A stretch of DNA of 64,000 bases from Paenibacillus castaneae (lineage in GTDB: Bacteria > Bacillota > Bacilli > Paenibacillales > Paenibacillaceae), in NCBI RefSeq assembly GCF_002884445.1, contig NZ_KZ614144.1, positions 5,961,920 through 6,025,919 on the forward strand. Direction: 5' to 3'. The notes under the pieces were generated by a model. It did no database searches. It was given only the letters and a program-made list of their open reading frames with translations, and had not been told where the DNA came from. Each line of letters starts with the position of its first letter. Position 1 is the first letter of the stretch. Both the position numbers and the translations under genes were made by a program. This document shows, one piece after another, positions 1 through 9,332 of this stretch.

Positions 1-72
1 TTCTGCTCTCACAGAACGCTTATCATTGTTGCTGTCGCTTTTGCTCTTACCCTTCAAATAATCTCCAAACAT
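1..72 (-). CDS. 5' end of an unknown protein gene (runs off the left edge)
   Basis: The minus-strand ATG at 72..70 is preceded by an AAGGAGAGG ribosome binding site and opens 24 in-frame codons with no stop before the window edge. The visible N-terminus begins MFGDYLKGKSKSD and is hydrophilic and rich in Lys, Ser and Asp, with no signal peptide. I do not recognise the family and the rest lies outside the window. It lies downstream of the chemoreceptor gene, which has its own terminator between the two, so it is probably transcribed separately. Confidence 0.6.
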   Translation of the reverse strand, partial: MFGDYLKGKSKSDSNNDKRSVRAE

Positions 73-150
73 GTTCGCCTCTCCTTCCTGCCAGTCAGCA
101 CATAGAATTAGGCTTAGGATTGCTCTCAGATGGTATTATTATGTACGCAG

Positions 151-192
151 AAAAAACCGCAGCACCGTATGGCTGCGGATTGCTGCGGTTTT
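151..192 (-). terminator. Rho-independent terminator of the chemoreceptor gene
   Basis: An inverted repeat AAAACCGCAGCA/TGCTGCGGTTTT flanks a GC-containing loop. On the minus strand it is followed by a run of T, 15 bases past the stop of the chemoreceptor gene. Confidence 0.8.
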
Positions 193-206
193 ATTGCCTG
201 TTTCTG

Positions 207-2429
207 TTATCTGATACGCGACTCAGTCAATTTAAATTGTTCAACAAGCTGCTGCAGCTGCTTTGTAATGGCATCTACACTTTGAGAGGTTTGCCGGACA
301 TTAACCATCTCACCTGTAAGCTCTAGAACTTTGCCTTCTACATCAGAAGATATTTTACTATTTTCTCTGCTGATGAATGCAATCTTGTCCATAAGTTCTA
401 CCATTCCGTCTACAATTTGTATTTTCCGATGATCTTCTCTATGAGCCGCCGCCAAGGTCTGAGCTGCCGCAGCCACAAGCTGATTGCCTTCCTCTACGAC
501 ACGTGTCCCTTCATCCATGGAAGTATGGGCCTGCACTGCATCGTCATAAATATGACGTGTGATGGCATTGACCTCTTCGGTCGATCTCTTGGTCATATCA
601 GCAAGCTTCCGTATTTCTGATGCTACTACTGCGAAGCCTTTTCCCTGTTCTCCTACCCGAGCCGCCTCTATAGAAGCATTAAGCGCCAGCAGATTAGTTT
701 GAGCAGATATTTCTTCTATAACATGCAGAATGCCTTGAATCTCCTCCGCCGTATCCATGAATCTATGAATGGTCTCGTTCGTCTCTCCAACTTTAGCGGA
801 TATATGAACCATTTTATGACCAATACGACTTACCTCAGTTTTAGCCAACGCGATTTGTTCGGCTGCCTGCTCTTCGATTATACGAAGCGTTGAGCTCATT
901 TCGTCTGCGGCATGCTTAGCCATATCTATATCTTTCAACTGCAGCCTGATACTGCTTATCATATCATGTACTTTAATGCTGACCCCCTCAGCCGAAGCTG
1001 CTGTTATTACTGCCGACTCGTTCAATACATGCTGACTGGCACTTACATCAGCGGAAGCGAGCTTCACCTGAAGCATAATGCCCTCCAAAGAATCAATCAT
1101 ATTATTAATCCATTTGGCGAGCTCCTTGGATTCATCATTATCAAATTCATTAAGGTTCAGCCTTTGCGTCAAATCACCTTTGCCTTCGGCATTAATGCGG
1201 ATAAAACGATTAATTTCCCGCAGATGCTGAACGACGCGCTTCGATTCCTTGCGCTGTACTCTCCCTGTGATGAACAGGCCGAACAACAAAACAAACCCGC
1301 CTGCTGCGACTCCTGTAAGCCACGGTGCTTGATTGATGGCTATGAAGTAAACGAGGAACGATACAAATAGACTTAAGCTTGCCGTAGTTAGGAGATGCGT
1401 TTTGCTTTGTCTCCAGCCTATGCTGCGTATACGATATACTTCCTCTAAATCACCTTCGCACATCATGCCCCATTGATCTGGACAATGCGGCAGTTGGAAG
1501 GTTACACCTTTGCCAATAACAGAAATATGTCTGTAATCGGAGTAGCCGGGAAATTCGACGAATAGATGACTGCCGCTGCGTATCGTATTCGCAACGCCCG
1601 GGTGCAGCTGTCCAGTGGCCGGATCCGTGAAAATAATTTCGAGCTCCGTATGTTCATTGACAGAAACAGTACCCCAATCTGTTGATACCCCATCCTTTAA
1701 GTTCTCGCCATGCGTAAACGTTCGGTCTTCGAAACGGCTGCGAGATAACGCTGTCCCTGGAGCAATATGTGTGAGCAGGCTCGCTTTCGCCATAAACAAA
1801 TAATTGTCGCCGGAATCCGGATAAACATGGCCTGATTCACGCTGTATTAAATCACCTAACACATCATTAGGTACTCGACCGCATAATGTGCCTGCAAAGC
1901 TGCCGCCTACTATAAGAGGAAGCATGAAGAGAAGAGTCATTTGATCGTGAAAAGACGAGGATCGTGCACCTAGCTTCAACGTAATCGGATCTCTATATGG
2001 CCCGAACAAGCATTTGCTCAAACGGCCATTCGCGCACGAATAAGCAAGCCCCGTTTGCAGAATGCTGCCTTCTGCATATGACAGTCCAATATGCTCCGCG
2101 TAGGTAGAATAGACAACAGCTTGCTCCGTATTCAATAAGAACAGTTCAGTTAAATCAATGGCTTTTGCATATGTACTGTTAAATAAATCATTGATTTGAG
2201 ACTGTATGGAATAAGCAGAGCAGGTCTCATCCTGAAGAAGCAAGCCCGACAATCTTTCACCTAGACGGTCAAGATGATTCCAATAACTGTTCGCCCAAGA
2301 ATAGAGCAGCTCTTTGCGCGTATCTGCAATTCCCACAAAGCTTTGTTCCACATCAGTCTTGAGTTCCCTATTCAATGTCCAAGAAAACCAGAGTGGATAA
2401 CCTGCCTTCACACCTAACCAATTAAACAT
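207..2429 (-). CDS. Methyl-accepting chemotaxis protein with atypical N-terminal sensor
   Basis: Chemoreceptor that would signal through CheW/CheA to the flagellar motor. The start chosen is the ATG at 2429, nine codons inside the longest frame, because GGGGGAG lies just upstream (740 aa). About 340 residues precede the two adjacent hydrophobic segments (about 343-388), so the large sensor region has no transmembrane anchor before it. A HAMP-like stretch (GDLTQRL) follows, then coiled coil and the conserved MCP hairpin around residue 600 (QTNLLALNASIEAARVGE, GFAVVASEIRKLAD). The family assignment of the C-terminal half is secure. The ligand is unknown. The gene is monocistronic, with its own terminator, downstream of the atp operon. 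Confidence 0.9.
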   Translation of the reverse strand: MFNWLGVKAGYPLWFSWTLNRELKTDVEQSFVGIADTRKELLYSWANSYWNHLDRLGERLSGLLLQDETCSAYSIQSQINDLFNSTYAKAIDLTELFLLNTEQAVVYSTYAEHIGLSYAEGSILQTGLAYSCANGRLSKCLFGPYRDPITLKLGARSSSFHDQMTLLFMLPLIVGGSFAGTLCGRVPNDVLGDLIQRESGHVYPDSGDNYLFMAKASLLTHIAPGTALSRSRFEDRTFTHGENLKDGVSTDWGTVSVNEHTELEIIFTDPATGQLHPGVANTIRSGSHLFVEFPGYSDYRHISVIGKGVTFQLPHCPDQWGMMCEGDLEEVYRIRSIGWRQSKTHLLTTASLSLFVSFLVYFIAINQAPWLTGVAAGGFVLLFGLFITGRVQRKESKRVVQHLREINRFIRINAEGKGDLTQRLNLNEFDNDESKELAKWINNMIDSLEGIMLQVKLASADVSASQHVLNESAVITAASAEGVSIKVHDMISSIRLQLKDIDMAKHAADEMSSTLRIIEEQAAEQIALAKTEVSRIGHKMVHISAKVGETNETIHRFMDTAEEIQGILHVIEEISAQTNLLALNASIEAARVGEQGKGFAVVASEIRKLADMTKRSTEEVNAITRHIYDDAVQAHTSMDEGTRVVEEGNQLVAAAAQTLAAAHREDHRKIQIVDGMVELMDKIAFISRENSKISSDVEGKVLELTGEMVNVRQTSQSVDAITKQLQQLVEQFKLTESRIR

Positions 2430-2599
2430 ATCTCTCTCCCCCTGACAGCTCATCACTTATGATGTTAACTATACTAACATATAAGAAAGGATAATACACT
2501 AATTTTGTAAGAAACTCTGTCGGATTCGAGAGATTATTGTAAAATTAAGTAGAATACATGTTATACTTTCTACATGTCGAATAAAACCTCACATAGAAA

Positions 2600-2627
2600 A
2601 AGCACCGCTGCAAAGGCAGCGGTGCTT
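2600..2627 (-). terminator. Terminator of the atp operon
   Basis: AAGCACCGCTGC/GCAGCGGTGCTT is a perfect 12-bp stem with a 4-base loop. On the minus strand it is followed by TTTTTC, ten bases after the atpC stop codon. Confidence 0.9.
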
Positions 2628-2636
2628 CATTTGTTC

Positions 2637-3038
2637 TTATTTTTGTTTGATATGCAGACGATTCATGGCACGCTGCAAAGCAAGCTCTGCACGGCGGAAA
2701 TCAATATGATCTTGCTGTTTGGCAGCAAGACGCTGCTCTGCACGCTGTTTAGCGGCTTCTGCGCGTTCGATATTGATATCCGTTGAAATTTCAGCGCTCT
2801 CAGCAAGTATAACAATCTTGTCCTTGCGTACTTCGATGAAGCCTCCGTTAACGGCTACCACGTCTACTTTATTATCGCGTTTGATGACGACAGGAGCGAT
2901 ACGAAGCGGTGTCACTAGCGGGATGTGATTCGGCAAAATGCCAAGTTCACCTTCAACGCCTGTTACACTAACCATATTCGCAGTCTCTGCGTACACCTTG
3001 CGCTCAGGTGTTACGATCTCTACCAAAAACGTACTCAT
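2637..3038 (-). CDS. atpC: ATP synthase F1 subunit epsilon
   Basis: Small subunit of the F1 central stalk. It links gamma to the c-ring and damps ATP hydrolysis. The 133 residues match the usual bacterial length. The N-terminal beta-sandwich has the family pattern LVEIVTPERKVY and GILPNHIPLVTPL, and the C-terminal part is the two-helix hairpin rich in Ala, Arg and Glu. The start ATG has a GGGAGG site ten bases upstream. It is the last gene of the operon, 24 bases after atpD, and is followed by a strong terminator. Confidence 0.97.
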   Translation of the reverse strand: MSTFLVEIVTPERKVYAETANMVSVTGVEGELGILPNHIPLVTPLRIAPVVIKRDNKVDVVAVNGGFIEVRKDKIVILAESAEISTDINIERAEAAKQRAEQRLAAKQQDHIDFRRAELALQRAMNRLHIKQK

Positions 3039-3062
3039 GTGGATTCCTCCCGCCTTTCGCTA

Positions 3063-4466
3063 TTAAAGCGTGCTGGCTTTCTCCACGGCTTCTTCAATCA
3101 CACCTACATACCGGAATGATTCTTCCGGAAGGTCGTCATGTTTGCCCTCGAGAATTTCTTTGAAGCTGCGAACGGATTCTTTAACAGGTACATATTTACC
3201 TTTAATACCTGTGAACGGTTCAGCAACGTGGAACGGTTGGGATAGGAAGAGTTGAATTTTACGTGCGCGAGACACGGTCAATTTATCTTCTTCACTAAGC
3301 TCATCCATACCAAGGATTGCGATAATATCTTGAAGCTCTTTGTAGCGTTGAAGAATTTTCTTAACGCCCTGTGCTACGTTATAATGCTCTTCACCCAATA
3401 TAGCCGGGCTTAGGATACGCGATGATGATGCAAGCGGATCAACCGCTGGGAAGATACCCATTTCGGAAATTTTACGTTCCAAGTTTGTTGTAGCATCCAA
3501 GTGGGCAAATGTTGTTGCAGGAGCCGGATCCGTATAGTCATCGGCAGGTACATAGATCGCTTGGATCGAAGTAACCGAACCTTTTTTCGTAGACGTGATA
3601 CGCTCTTGCAATTGACCCATTTCAGTTGCCAATGTTGGCTGGTAACCTACCGCGGAAGGCATACGGCCTAGAAGGGCCGAAACCTCGGAGCCTGCTTGCG
3701 TGAAACGGAAGATGTTATCGACGAACAATAGAACGTCTTTTCCTTCTTCGTCACGGAAATACTCAGCCATTGTCAGACCCGTCAAAGCAACGCGTTGACG
3801 CGCGCCTGGCGGTTCATTCATTTGTCCGAATACCATTGCTGTCTTGCTAAGTACGCCGGAATCTTTCATCTCGTGGTAAAGGTCATTACCTTCACGCGTA
3901 CGCTCACCAACACCCGCGAATACGGAAATACCGCCGTGCTCTTGTGCGATGTTGTTGATTAGCTCTTGAATCGTAACCGTTTTACCTACACCCGCGCCGC
4001 CGAAGAGGCCGATTTTACCGCCTTTTGCGTATGGTGCGAGAAGGTCGATTACTTTAATGCCTGTTTCAAGAATTTCCGCTTGTGTGGACAATTCGTCGAA
4101 AGCAGGTGCTTCGCGGTGAATCGGAAGGTTAATTGCCGATGCCACATCGCCAGCTTCATCAATAGGTTGGCCTAGTACGTTAAATACGCGGCCAAGTGTT
4201 GGAGCTCCAACCGGAATAGTAATTGGTGCGCCTGTATCTACAGCGATCATACCGCGTACAAGACCGTCAGTCGTACTCATAGCTACGGCACGTACCTTAT
4301 TGTCACCGAGGTGAACGGCTACTTCAAGCGTCAAGTTAATATCAATGCCGCCTGCTTCGCCCTTTTGCTCGATTTTGACAGCGTTCAAAATTTCCGGCAA
4401 ATTGCCGCGTTCGAACTCTAAGTCTACGACCGGACCCATGACGGATACAACATGTCCTTTTTTCAT
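3063..4466 (-). CDS. atpD: ATP synthase F1 subunit beta (catalytic)
   Basis: Catalytic subunit that makes ATP at the alpha-beta interface of F1. The start is the ATG at 4466 (MKKGHVVSVMGPVVD), which has AGGAGG upstream. Twelve codons of longer open frame before it are not supported. The protein is 467 aa, the normal length. The Walker A loop GGAGVGKT, GERTREGNDLY, the Walker B strand DVLLFVDNIFRFTQAGSE and the signature PAPATTFAHLDATT are all intact. It lies between atpG and atpC in standard order. Confidence 0.98.
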   Translation of the reverse strand: MKKGHVVSVMGPVVDLEFERGNLPEILNAVKIEQKGEAGGIDINLTLEVAVHLGDNKVRAVAMSTTDGLVRGMIAVDTGAPITIPVGAPTLGRVFNVLGQPIDEAGDVASAINLPIHREAPAFDELSTQAEILETGIKVIDLLAPYAKGGKIGLFGGAGVGKTVTIQELINNIAQEHGGISVFAGVGERTREGNDLYHEMKDSGVLSKTAMVFGQMNEPPGARQRVALTGLTMAEYFRDEEGKDVLLFVDNIFRFTQAGSEVSALLGRMPSAVGYQPTLATEMGQLQERITSTKKGSVTSIQAIYVPADDYTDPAPATTFAHLDATTNLERKISEMGIFPAVDPLASSSRILSPAILGEEHYNVAQGVKKILQRYKELQDIIAILGMDELSEEDKLTVSRARKIQLFLSQPFHVAEPFTGIKGKYVPVKESVRSFKEILEGKHDDLPEESFRYVGVIEEAVEKASTL

Positions 4467-4545
4467 GGTTTTCCCTCCTGGTTCCTTCTTGTTACTGCAC
4501 ACCGGTCAGCTTATAGCAAGCTCCTGGTCCTTTGCAGTGCATATA

Positions 4546-5406
4546 TTAAGATTGGGCGTTCGCCCCTGCAACGATTTCGGAAATTTCCTGCGTAATCGCA
4601 GCTTGACGCGCTCTGTTGTAAGTGAGCGTCAGTTGGTTGATAATCTTCGTTGCATTTTTCGTTGCGCTTCCCATGGCAGTCATACGTGCTCCGAACTCAC
4701 TGGCCTTGCCATCTAGAACTGCGCTGTAAATAAGTGTTTCCGCATATTTAGGCAGCAGTACCTCAAGCACGCCTTCCGGCGATGGCTCGTATTCGTACGA
4801 AGTGACAGGTCCGTTACCGCCCACTTCTTCAAGCGGCAATAAACGTAGGTCTGTAGGAACTTGAGTAATCGCGTTAACGAATTCGTTATAGTACAAGTAA
4901 AGCTCATCATACGCGCCTTCAGCAAATTTCGTAACCGCGGAGTACGCTACCGTCTTAATGTCAGCGAATGTAGGAGCATCTGGCAAGCCAGTCACTTCTT
5001 CAACGATTGGCATGTTGCGGCGGCGGAAATAATCGCGGCCTTTACGACCGATAACGAACAACACATAATCATCAGTCGATTTATGCTTTTCACGAATGGT
5101 TTGAGTAACTTTACGAAGGATGTTCGCATTATAACCGCCTGCAAGACCACGATCCGATGTAATAACGAGATAACCCGTTTTTTTGATCGGACGATTCTCA
5201 AGCATAGGATGCTTAACATTTCTGGTTCCAGCAGCGATGTTTGCTACAACTTCCTTCAGCTTCTCTGCGTAAGGACGAGCTGCTTGCGCGGCTTCCTGTG
5301 CTTTTCTTAAGCGGGAAGCGGCAACCATCTCCATCGCTTTCGTGATCTGCTTTGTGTTTTGTTTGCTCTTAATTTCGCGTTTAATATCGCGCATACCTTT
5401 TGCCAT
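4546..5406 (-). CDS. atpG: ATP synthase F1 subunit gamma
   Basis: Rotor shaft of F1, 286 aa. The N-terminal helix starts MAKGMRDIKREIKSKQNTKQITKAMEMVAASRL and the C-terminal helix carries the conserved TKNATKIINQLTLTYNRARQAAITQE. Both ends form the coiled coil that turns inside the alpha3beta3 ring. A Rossmann-like middle section (VITSDRGLAGGYN) is present. The ribosome binding site is comparatively weak (GGCGGGTG). A 202-bp gap with a stem-loop separates it from atpA, which is longer than other gaps in this operon. Confidence 0.97.
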   Translation of the reverse strand: MAKGMRDIKREIKSKQNTKQITKAMEMVAASRLRKAQEAAQAARPYAEKLKEVVANIAAGTRNVKHPMLENRPIKKTGYLVITSDRGLAGGYNANILRKVTQTIREKHKSTDDYVLFVIGRKGRDYFRRRNMPIVEEVTGLPDAPTFADIKTVAYSAVTKFAEGAYDELYLYYNEFVNAITQVPTDLRLLPLEEVGGNGPVTSYEYEPSPEGVLEVLLPKYAETLIYSAVLDGKASEFGARMTAMGSATKNATKIINQLTLTYNRARQAAITQEISEIVAGANAQS

Positions 5407-5567
5407 TTGGTTTCACCCGCCTTTGTTGCTTTGGACCGCTCCAAAGCCTGGTGTTGGTGGAGAAATTGGCCTAAGCCCGGACAGATCGATCGGGCGTAGA
5501 CATATATAGAAATATAGGAGGGCATCAGCATCACCTGTATACGACACTTATATTTCTCTGAGAAACA

Positions 5568-5598
5568 CCAGCTTCGCCGCAGAAGCGGCGACAGCTGG
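5568..5598 (-). other. Intercistronic stem-loop between atpA and atpG
   Basis: CCAGCTTCGCCGC pairs with GCGGCGACAGCTGG around an AGAA loop, with one bulged base. No T-run follows on the minus strand, so it is not a standard terminator. It could stabilise the upstream message or tune the amount of gamma and later subunits. That role is inference. Confidence 0.6.
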
Positions 5599-5608
5599 TT
5601 GTGCTTAT

Positions 5609-7123
5609 TTATGCAGATACTGCGAAGCTTTTCTTGAATTGATTAATAGCTTCCACGAGAGCTTTCTCGTTATCTGGAACAATATCCTTCGTATCGCGAA
5701 TCGATTGACCGATTTCAGGTTTGTTCGAATCCAAGTAAGCATGGAATTCCTTCTCGAAGCGAAGAATGTCCTCAACTGGAATATCATCCAAGTGACCTTT
5801 TACAGCAGAATAGATTGAAATAACTTGCTTCTCAACCGGCATCGGCTGGTTAACGTCTTGTTTCAAGATTTCCATCGTGCGCGCACCGCGGTTAAGGCGG
5901 GCTAGCGTCGATTTATCAAGGTCGGAGCCGAATTGCGAGAACGCTTGAAGCTCACGGTAAGCCGCAAGATCCAGACGGAGCGTACCAGCTACCTTCTTCA
6001 TCGCTTTAATTTGAGCTGAGCCTCCTACACGGGATACAGAGATACCAACGTTAACAGCTGGACGCTGACCGGAGTAGAACAGATCTGCTTCAAGGAAGAT
6101 TTGACCGTCCGTAATCGAGATAACATTCGTAGGAATGTATGCCGATACGTCTGATGCTTGTGTCTCAATGAATGGCAAAGCTGTCATTGAGCCGCCGCCT
6201 CTAGCGTCGCTAAGCTTAGCTGCACGCTCAAGCAAACGGGAGTGAAGGTAGAATACGTCACCTGGGTAAGCTTCACGACCCGGTGGACGACGAAGCAAGA
6301 GCGAAAGCTCACGATAAGCTGCTGCTTGTTTCGACAAATCATCATAAATAACGAGAACGTGCTCGCCTTTGTACATAAAGTACTCGCCCATTGTGCAGCC
6401 CGCATAAGGAGCTAGGAACAGCAATGGAGCCGGCTCAGAAGCACCTGCTGTAACGATAATTGTGTACTCAAGCGCGCCGTGGCGGCGAAGAGTTTCAACA
6501 ACGTTAGCAACGGTGGATTGTTTCTGACCAACGGCAACATAAATACATTTAACGCCGTTGCCTTTTTGGTTAATGATCGCATCGATCGCAATTGACGTTT
6601 TACCCGTCTGACGGTCACCGATGATAAGCTCACGTTGTCCGCGGCCAACTGGTACCATTGCATCGATTGCTTTCATACCGGTTTGCATCGGCTCATGTAC
6701 CGATTTACGGTCAATTACGCCTGGTGCTGGAGATTCAATTGCACGGAATTGAGTTGTGTTAATTGGGCCTTTGCCATCGATCGGCTGACCAAGCGGGTTA
6801 ACAACGCGGCCAAGAAGCTCTTCGCCGACAGGCACTTCCATGATGCGGCCTGTACGTTTTACTTGATCTCCTTCACGAATATCCGTGTAAGGTCCTAGAA
6901 TAACGACACCGACGTTGCTTTCTTCCAAGTTCAAAGCCATACCGACAACACCGTTGGAGAATTCGAGCAGTTCGCCCTGCATCGCATTTTCCAATCCGTG
7001 TACGCGAGCGATACCGTCACCGACATTGATTACGGTGCCGACGTCTACGACTTGAATTTCGGATTTATATTGTTCGATCTGTTGTTTAATCAGCGTGCTG
7101 ATTTCATCAGGTCTGATACTCAA
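5609..7123 (-). CDS. atpA: ATP synthase F1 subunit alpha
   Basis: Non-catalytic nucleotide-binding subunit of F1. The longest frame begins with GTG at 7132, but that codon abuts the GGGGTG site. The TTG at 7123 is spaced six bases from it and gives MSIRPDEISTLIKQQIEQY, the N-terminus usual for Bacillales, so a TTG start is preferred (504 aa). The Walker A loop GDRQTGKTSIA and the alpha-subunit signature near PAVNVGISVSRVGGSAQ are intact. It follows atpH by 25 bases. Confidence 0.97.
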   Translation of the reverse strand: MSIRPDEISTLIKQQIEQYKSEIQVVDVGTVINVGDGIARVHGLENAMQGELLEFSNGVVGMALNLEESNVGVVILGPYTDIREGDQVKRTGRIMEVPVGEELLGRVVNPLGQPIDGKGPINTTQFRAIESPAPGVIDRKSVHEPMQTGMKAIDAMVPVGRGQRELIIGDRQTGKTSIAIDAIINQKGNGVKCIYVAVGQKQSTVANVVETLRRHGALEYTIIVTAGASEPAPLLFLAPYAGCTMGEYFMYKGEHVLVIYDDLSKQAAAYRELSLLLRRPPGREAYPGDVFYLHSRLLERAAKLSDARGGGSMTALPFIETQASDVSAYIPTNVISITDGQIFLEADLFYSGQRPAVNVGISVSRVGGSAQIKAMKKVAGTLRLDLAAYRELQAFSQFGSDLDKSTLARLNRGARTMEILKQDVNQPMPVEKQVISIYSAVKGHLDDIPVEDILRFEKEFHAYLDSNKPEIGQSIRDTKDIVPDNEKALVEAINQFKKSFAVSA

Positions 7124-7148
7124 TTCGTTCACCCCTATCTACAGTGCA

Positions 7149-7688
7149 TTAAATTTTAAACGATTTTTGTAAACGATCCAGCTTGCCGGACAAGCTTCCG
7201 TCATAAAGACGGTCGCCGATGCGTACTTGTACGCCTCCGAGCAAAGATGGCTCAACGATTTGCTGTGCTATGATTGTTTTGCCAGTCACTTGTCCGAATT
7301 GAGCTGCTACTCCAGCAAGCTCCTCGTCAGACAACGCTTTCGCAGCATACACTGTCGCATGCGCCTGTCCTAGCGAATCCCCCGCAACCTTCGTATATGC
7401 TGCATACACATCAGCAATATCACCTTGACGTCTGCGGGTAATAAGAATTTCCAGCGTATTAAGCACTAATGCAGATACTTGATCGCCGAATGCTGCTTTA
7501 AGAACGGCAATCTTGCTTGCAGGATCAATACTTGGAAGAGAAAGAAATTTTTCAATTTCCGGGTCTTGCTCAAGGACGCCAACGATCAGCTTAAGCTGAC
7601 CCTCTACCTCTGCTACCGCTTGTTGCTTCTCAGCCAGCTCGAACAATGCTTTTGCGTAGCGCTTCGCTACGACCGTATCGCGGCTCAT
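7149..7688 (-). CDS. atpH: ATP synthase F1 subunit delta
   Basis: Peripheral-stalk subunit that joins the b dimer to the top of F1, 179 aa. The N-terminus VVAKRYAKALFELAE and the C-terminal pattern IVEPSLLGGVQVRIGDRLYDGSLSGKL are diagnostic of the OSCP/delta family. Its start codon overlaps the atpF stop by four bases (ATGA), implying translational coupling. Confidence 0.96.
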   Translation of the reverse strand: MSRDTVVAKRYAKALFELAEKQQAVAEVEGQLKLIVGVLEQDPEIEKFLSLPSIDPASKIAVLKAAFGDQVSALVLNTLEILITRRRQGDIADVYAAYTKVAGDSLGQAHATVYAAKALSDEELAGVAAQFGQVTGKTIIAQQIVEPSLLGGVQVRIGDRLYDGSLSGKLDRLQKSFKI

Positions 7689-8167
7689 TTATTTCCAACT
7701 TCTTTCAGGTATTGACCAACCAACTGCTCCTGAGATTTCTCGTCGACCTGCTTCTCAATAATTTTCGATGCGATTTTCACAGAAATGCCGCCAACCTCGG
7801 TACGAAGTGCTGCAATTGCTTTGTTCTTCTCGCTTTCGATATCTTTGAGCGCATCGTCTTTCAGACGGGATGCTTCCGATTTCGCAGATTGAACGATTTC
7901 TTCCGCTTGCTTCGAGCTGGTTGTTCTGGATTGCTCAATAATTTCGTATGCTTCTTTGCGAGCCTGCTGGAGTGCCGCTTTCTGCTCTTCCATTTGTTGC
8001 TCAGCCGCTTTCCGGCTGTTTTCAGCTGTATTCATTTGCTCAAGTACAAGCTGTCTGCGCTTCTCCATGACTTCGAACAATGGGCCAAACGCGTACTTAC
8101 TTAACAGCCAATACAAAATACCGAACGCGATCATCGCGATTACTGTCGATTCCCAATGCCATGACAT
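7685..8167 (-). CDS. atpF: ATP synthase Fo subunit b
   Basis: Peripheral stalk of the stator. One N-terminal membrane helix (STVIAMIAFGILYWLLSKYAFGPL) is followed by a long charged coiled coil. The start is taken as the ATG at 8167, eight bases from AAGGAG. The GTG three codons upstream overlaps that site. This gives 160 aa, normal for the family. It overlaps atpH by four bases. Confidence 0.95.
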   Translation of the reverse strand: MSWHWESTVIAMIAFGILYWLLSKYAFGPLFEVMEKRRQLVLEQMNTAENSRKAAEQQMEEQKAALQQARKEAYEIIEQSRTTSSKQAEEIVQSAKSEASRLKDDALKDIESEKNKAIAALRTEVGGISVKIASKIIEKQVDEKSQEQLVGQYLKEVGNK

Positions 8168-8250
8168 AGATGTCACTCCTTTCTCACCACAGTATTGTCA
8201 TAATCATAACGAAGGCGAAGAGGGCTAGGCCTTCCCCGCCAGTTGCTTTA

Positions 8251-8466
8251 TTATGCTTTGAAGAAAGCCAAGAAACCGATAACTACGCCGATGATAGGCA
8301 CAACTTCGACGATACCTACACCGATAAACATTGTTGTTTGAAGCTTACCTTGAAGCTCAGGTTGACGAGCGATACCTTCAACTGTTTTACTAACGATCAT
8401 ACCGTTACCTACGCCCGCGCCAACTGCACCCAAACCTACTGCTAAAGCTGCTGCTAATAATTCCAT
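8251..8466 (-). CDS. atpE: ATP synthase Fo subunit c
   Basis: Proteolipid of the rotor ring, 71 aa, two membrane helices joined by the polar loop ARQPELQGKL. Helix 1 has the glycine-rich face GLGAVGAGVGNGM. Helix 2 carries the ion-binding Glu in GVGIVEVVPIIGVVIGF. No sodium-type ligand set is obvious, so proton coupling is likely. An AGGAGG site lies seven bases upstream. Confidence 0.96.
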   Translation of the reverse strand: MELLAAALAVGLGAVGAGVGNGMIVSKTVEGIARQPELQGKLQTTMFIGVGIVEVVPIIGVVIGFLAFFKA

Positions 8467-8551
8467 TTTAAAATCCTCCTCGAAAATTGTTGTTTTTTGT
8501 TTGTATGACCAACCTCGTTATTAGAATGCAATACGAGGCATAAAGCGTAAA

Positions 8552-9310
8552 TTAATGTTCCTCTTCATGAATGGCTGCTTGTGAGATATATACCATTGTA
8601 AGAATAGTGAACAAGAAAGCTTGGATACCGCCTACGAAGAGACTGAATGCCTGCCAAGCGGCTAGGAACGGCGTACCGTACCAACCCATCATTAAGATTG
8701 TTGCGATAAGCACTTCACCCGCAAAAATGTTTGCGAACAACCGAAGCGCAAGCGTTACCGGCTTCGAGATCGTCTCAATAATGTTTACCGGGAAGAAGAT
8801 CGGGAACGGATGGAAGTAATGCTTCAGATAGTGCTTTCTATTTTGTTTCAGACCAAGGAAATGGACGATAACAAATACGATAAGCGCAAGTCCTGCAGTT
8901 ACTGAAATGTCGGCAGTCGGCGATTTCCACCATGCTAATTCTACTTCTCCGCCTTTGCTGTCCAATAGGTCCTGAGTTACACCGATACTCTCATTAACGT
9001 GATGCGTTTCCGTCACAATCCCGAAAGGAAGACCGAGCAGGTTAGAGACGAAAATAAACATAATGAGTGTCATCCCCAACGATAAGAAAGGCTTGACGCG
9101 GTTTACCGGCATTGTACTGGAAATGAAGCTGTGTACGAAATCTACGACCCATTCCAGAAAGTTCTGGAACTTGGAAGGGTTGTCCACCGAGAGATTGCGA
9201 ACAGCCAGCTTTGCGATCAAGAACGTAACAATGACTGAAACCACAATTGCTACTAAGGTCGAAATGTCAATATGAAACGGCCCGAGTGGCATCACCGGAA
9301 ATTCATGCAT
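8552..9310 (-). CDS. atpB: ATP synthase Fo subunit a
   Basis: Stator channel subunit of Fo, 252 aa with about five membrane helices. The essential Arg is in the helix with SKPVTLALRLFANIFAGEVL, and the C-terminal helix reads GGIQAFLFTILTMVYISQA. It ends in an acidic-His tail (HEEEH). It is followed by atpE after 85 bases. Confidence 0.96.
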   Translation of the reverse strand: MHEFPVMPLGPFHIDISTLVAIVVSVIVTFLIAKLAVRNLSVDNPSKFQNFLEWVVDFVHSFISSTMPVNRVKPFLSLGMTLIMFIFVSNLLGLPFGIVTETHHVNESIGVTQDLLDSKGGEVELAWWKSPTADISVTAGLALIVFVIVHFLGLKQNRKHYLKHYFHPFPIFFPVNIIETISKPVTLALRLFANIFAGEVLIATILMMGWYGTPFLAAWQAFSLFVGGIQAFLFTILTMVYISQAAIHEEEH

Positions 9311-9332
9311 CTAAAAATTTCACCCCTTTCCG

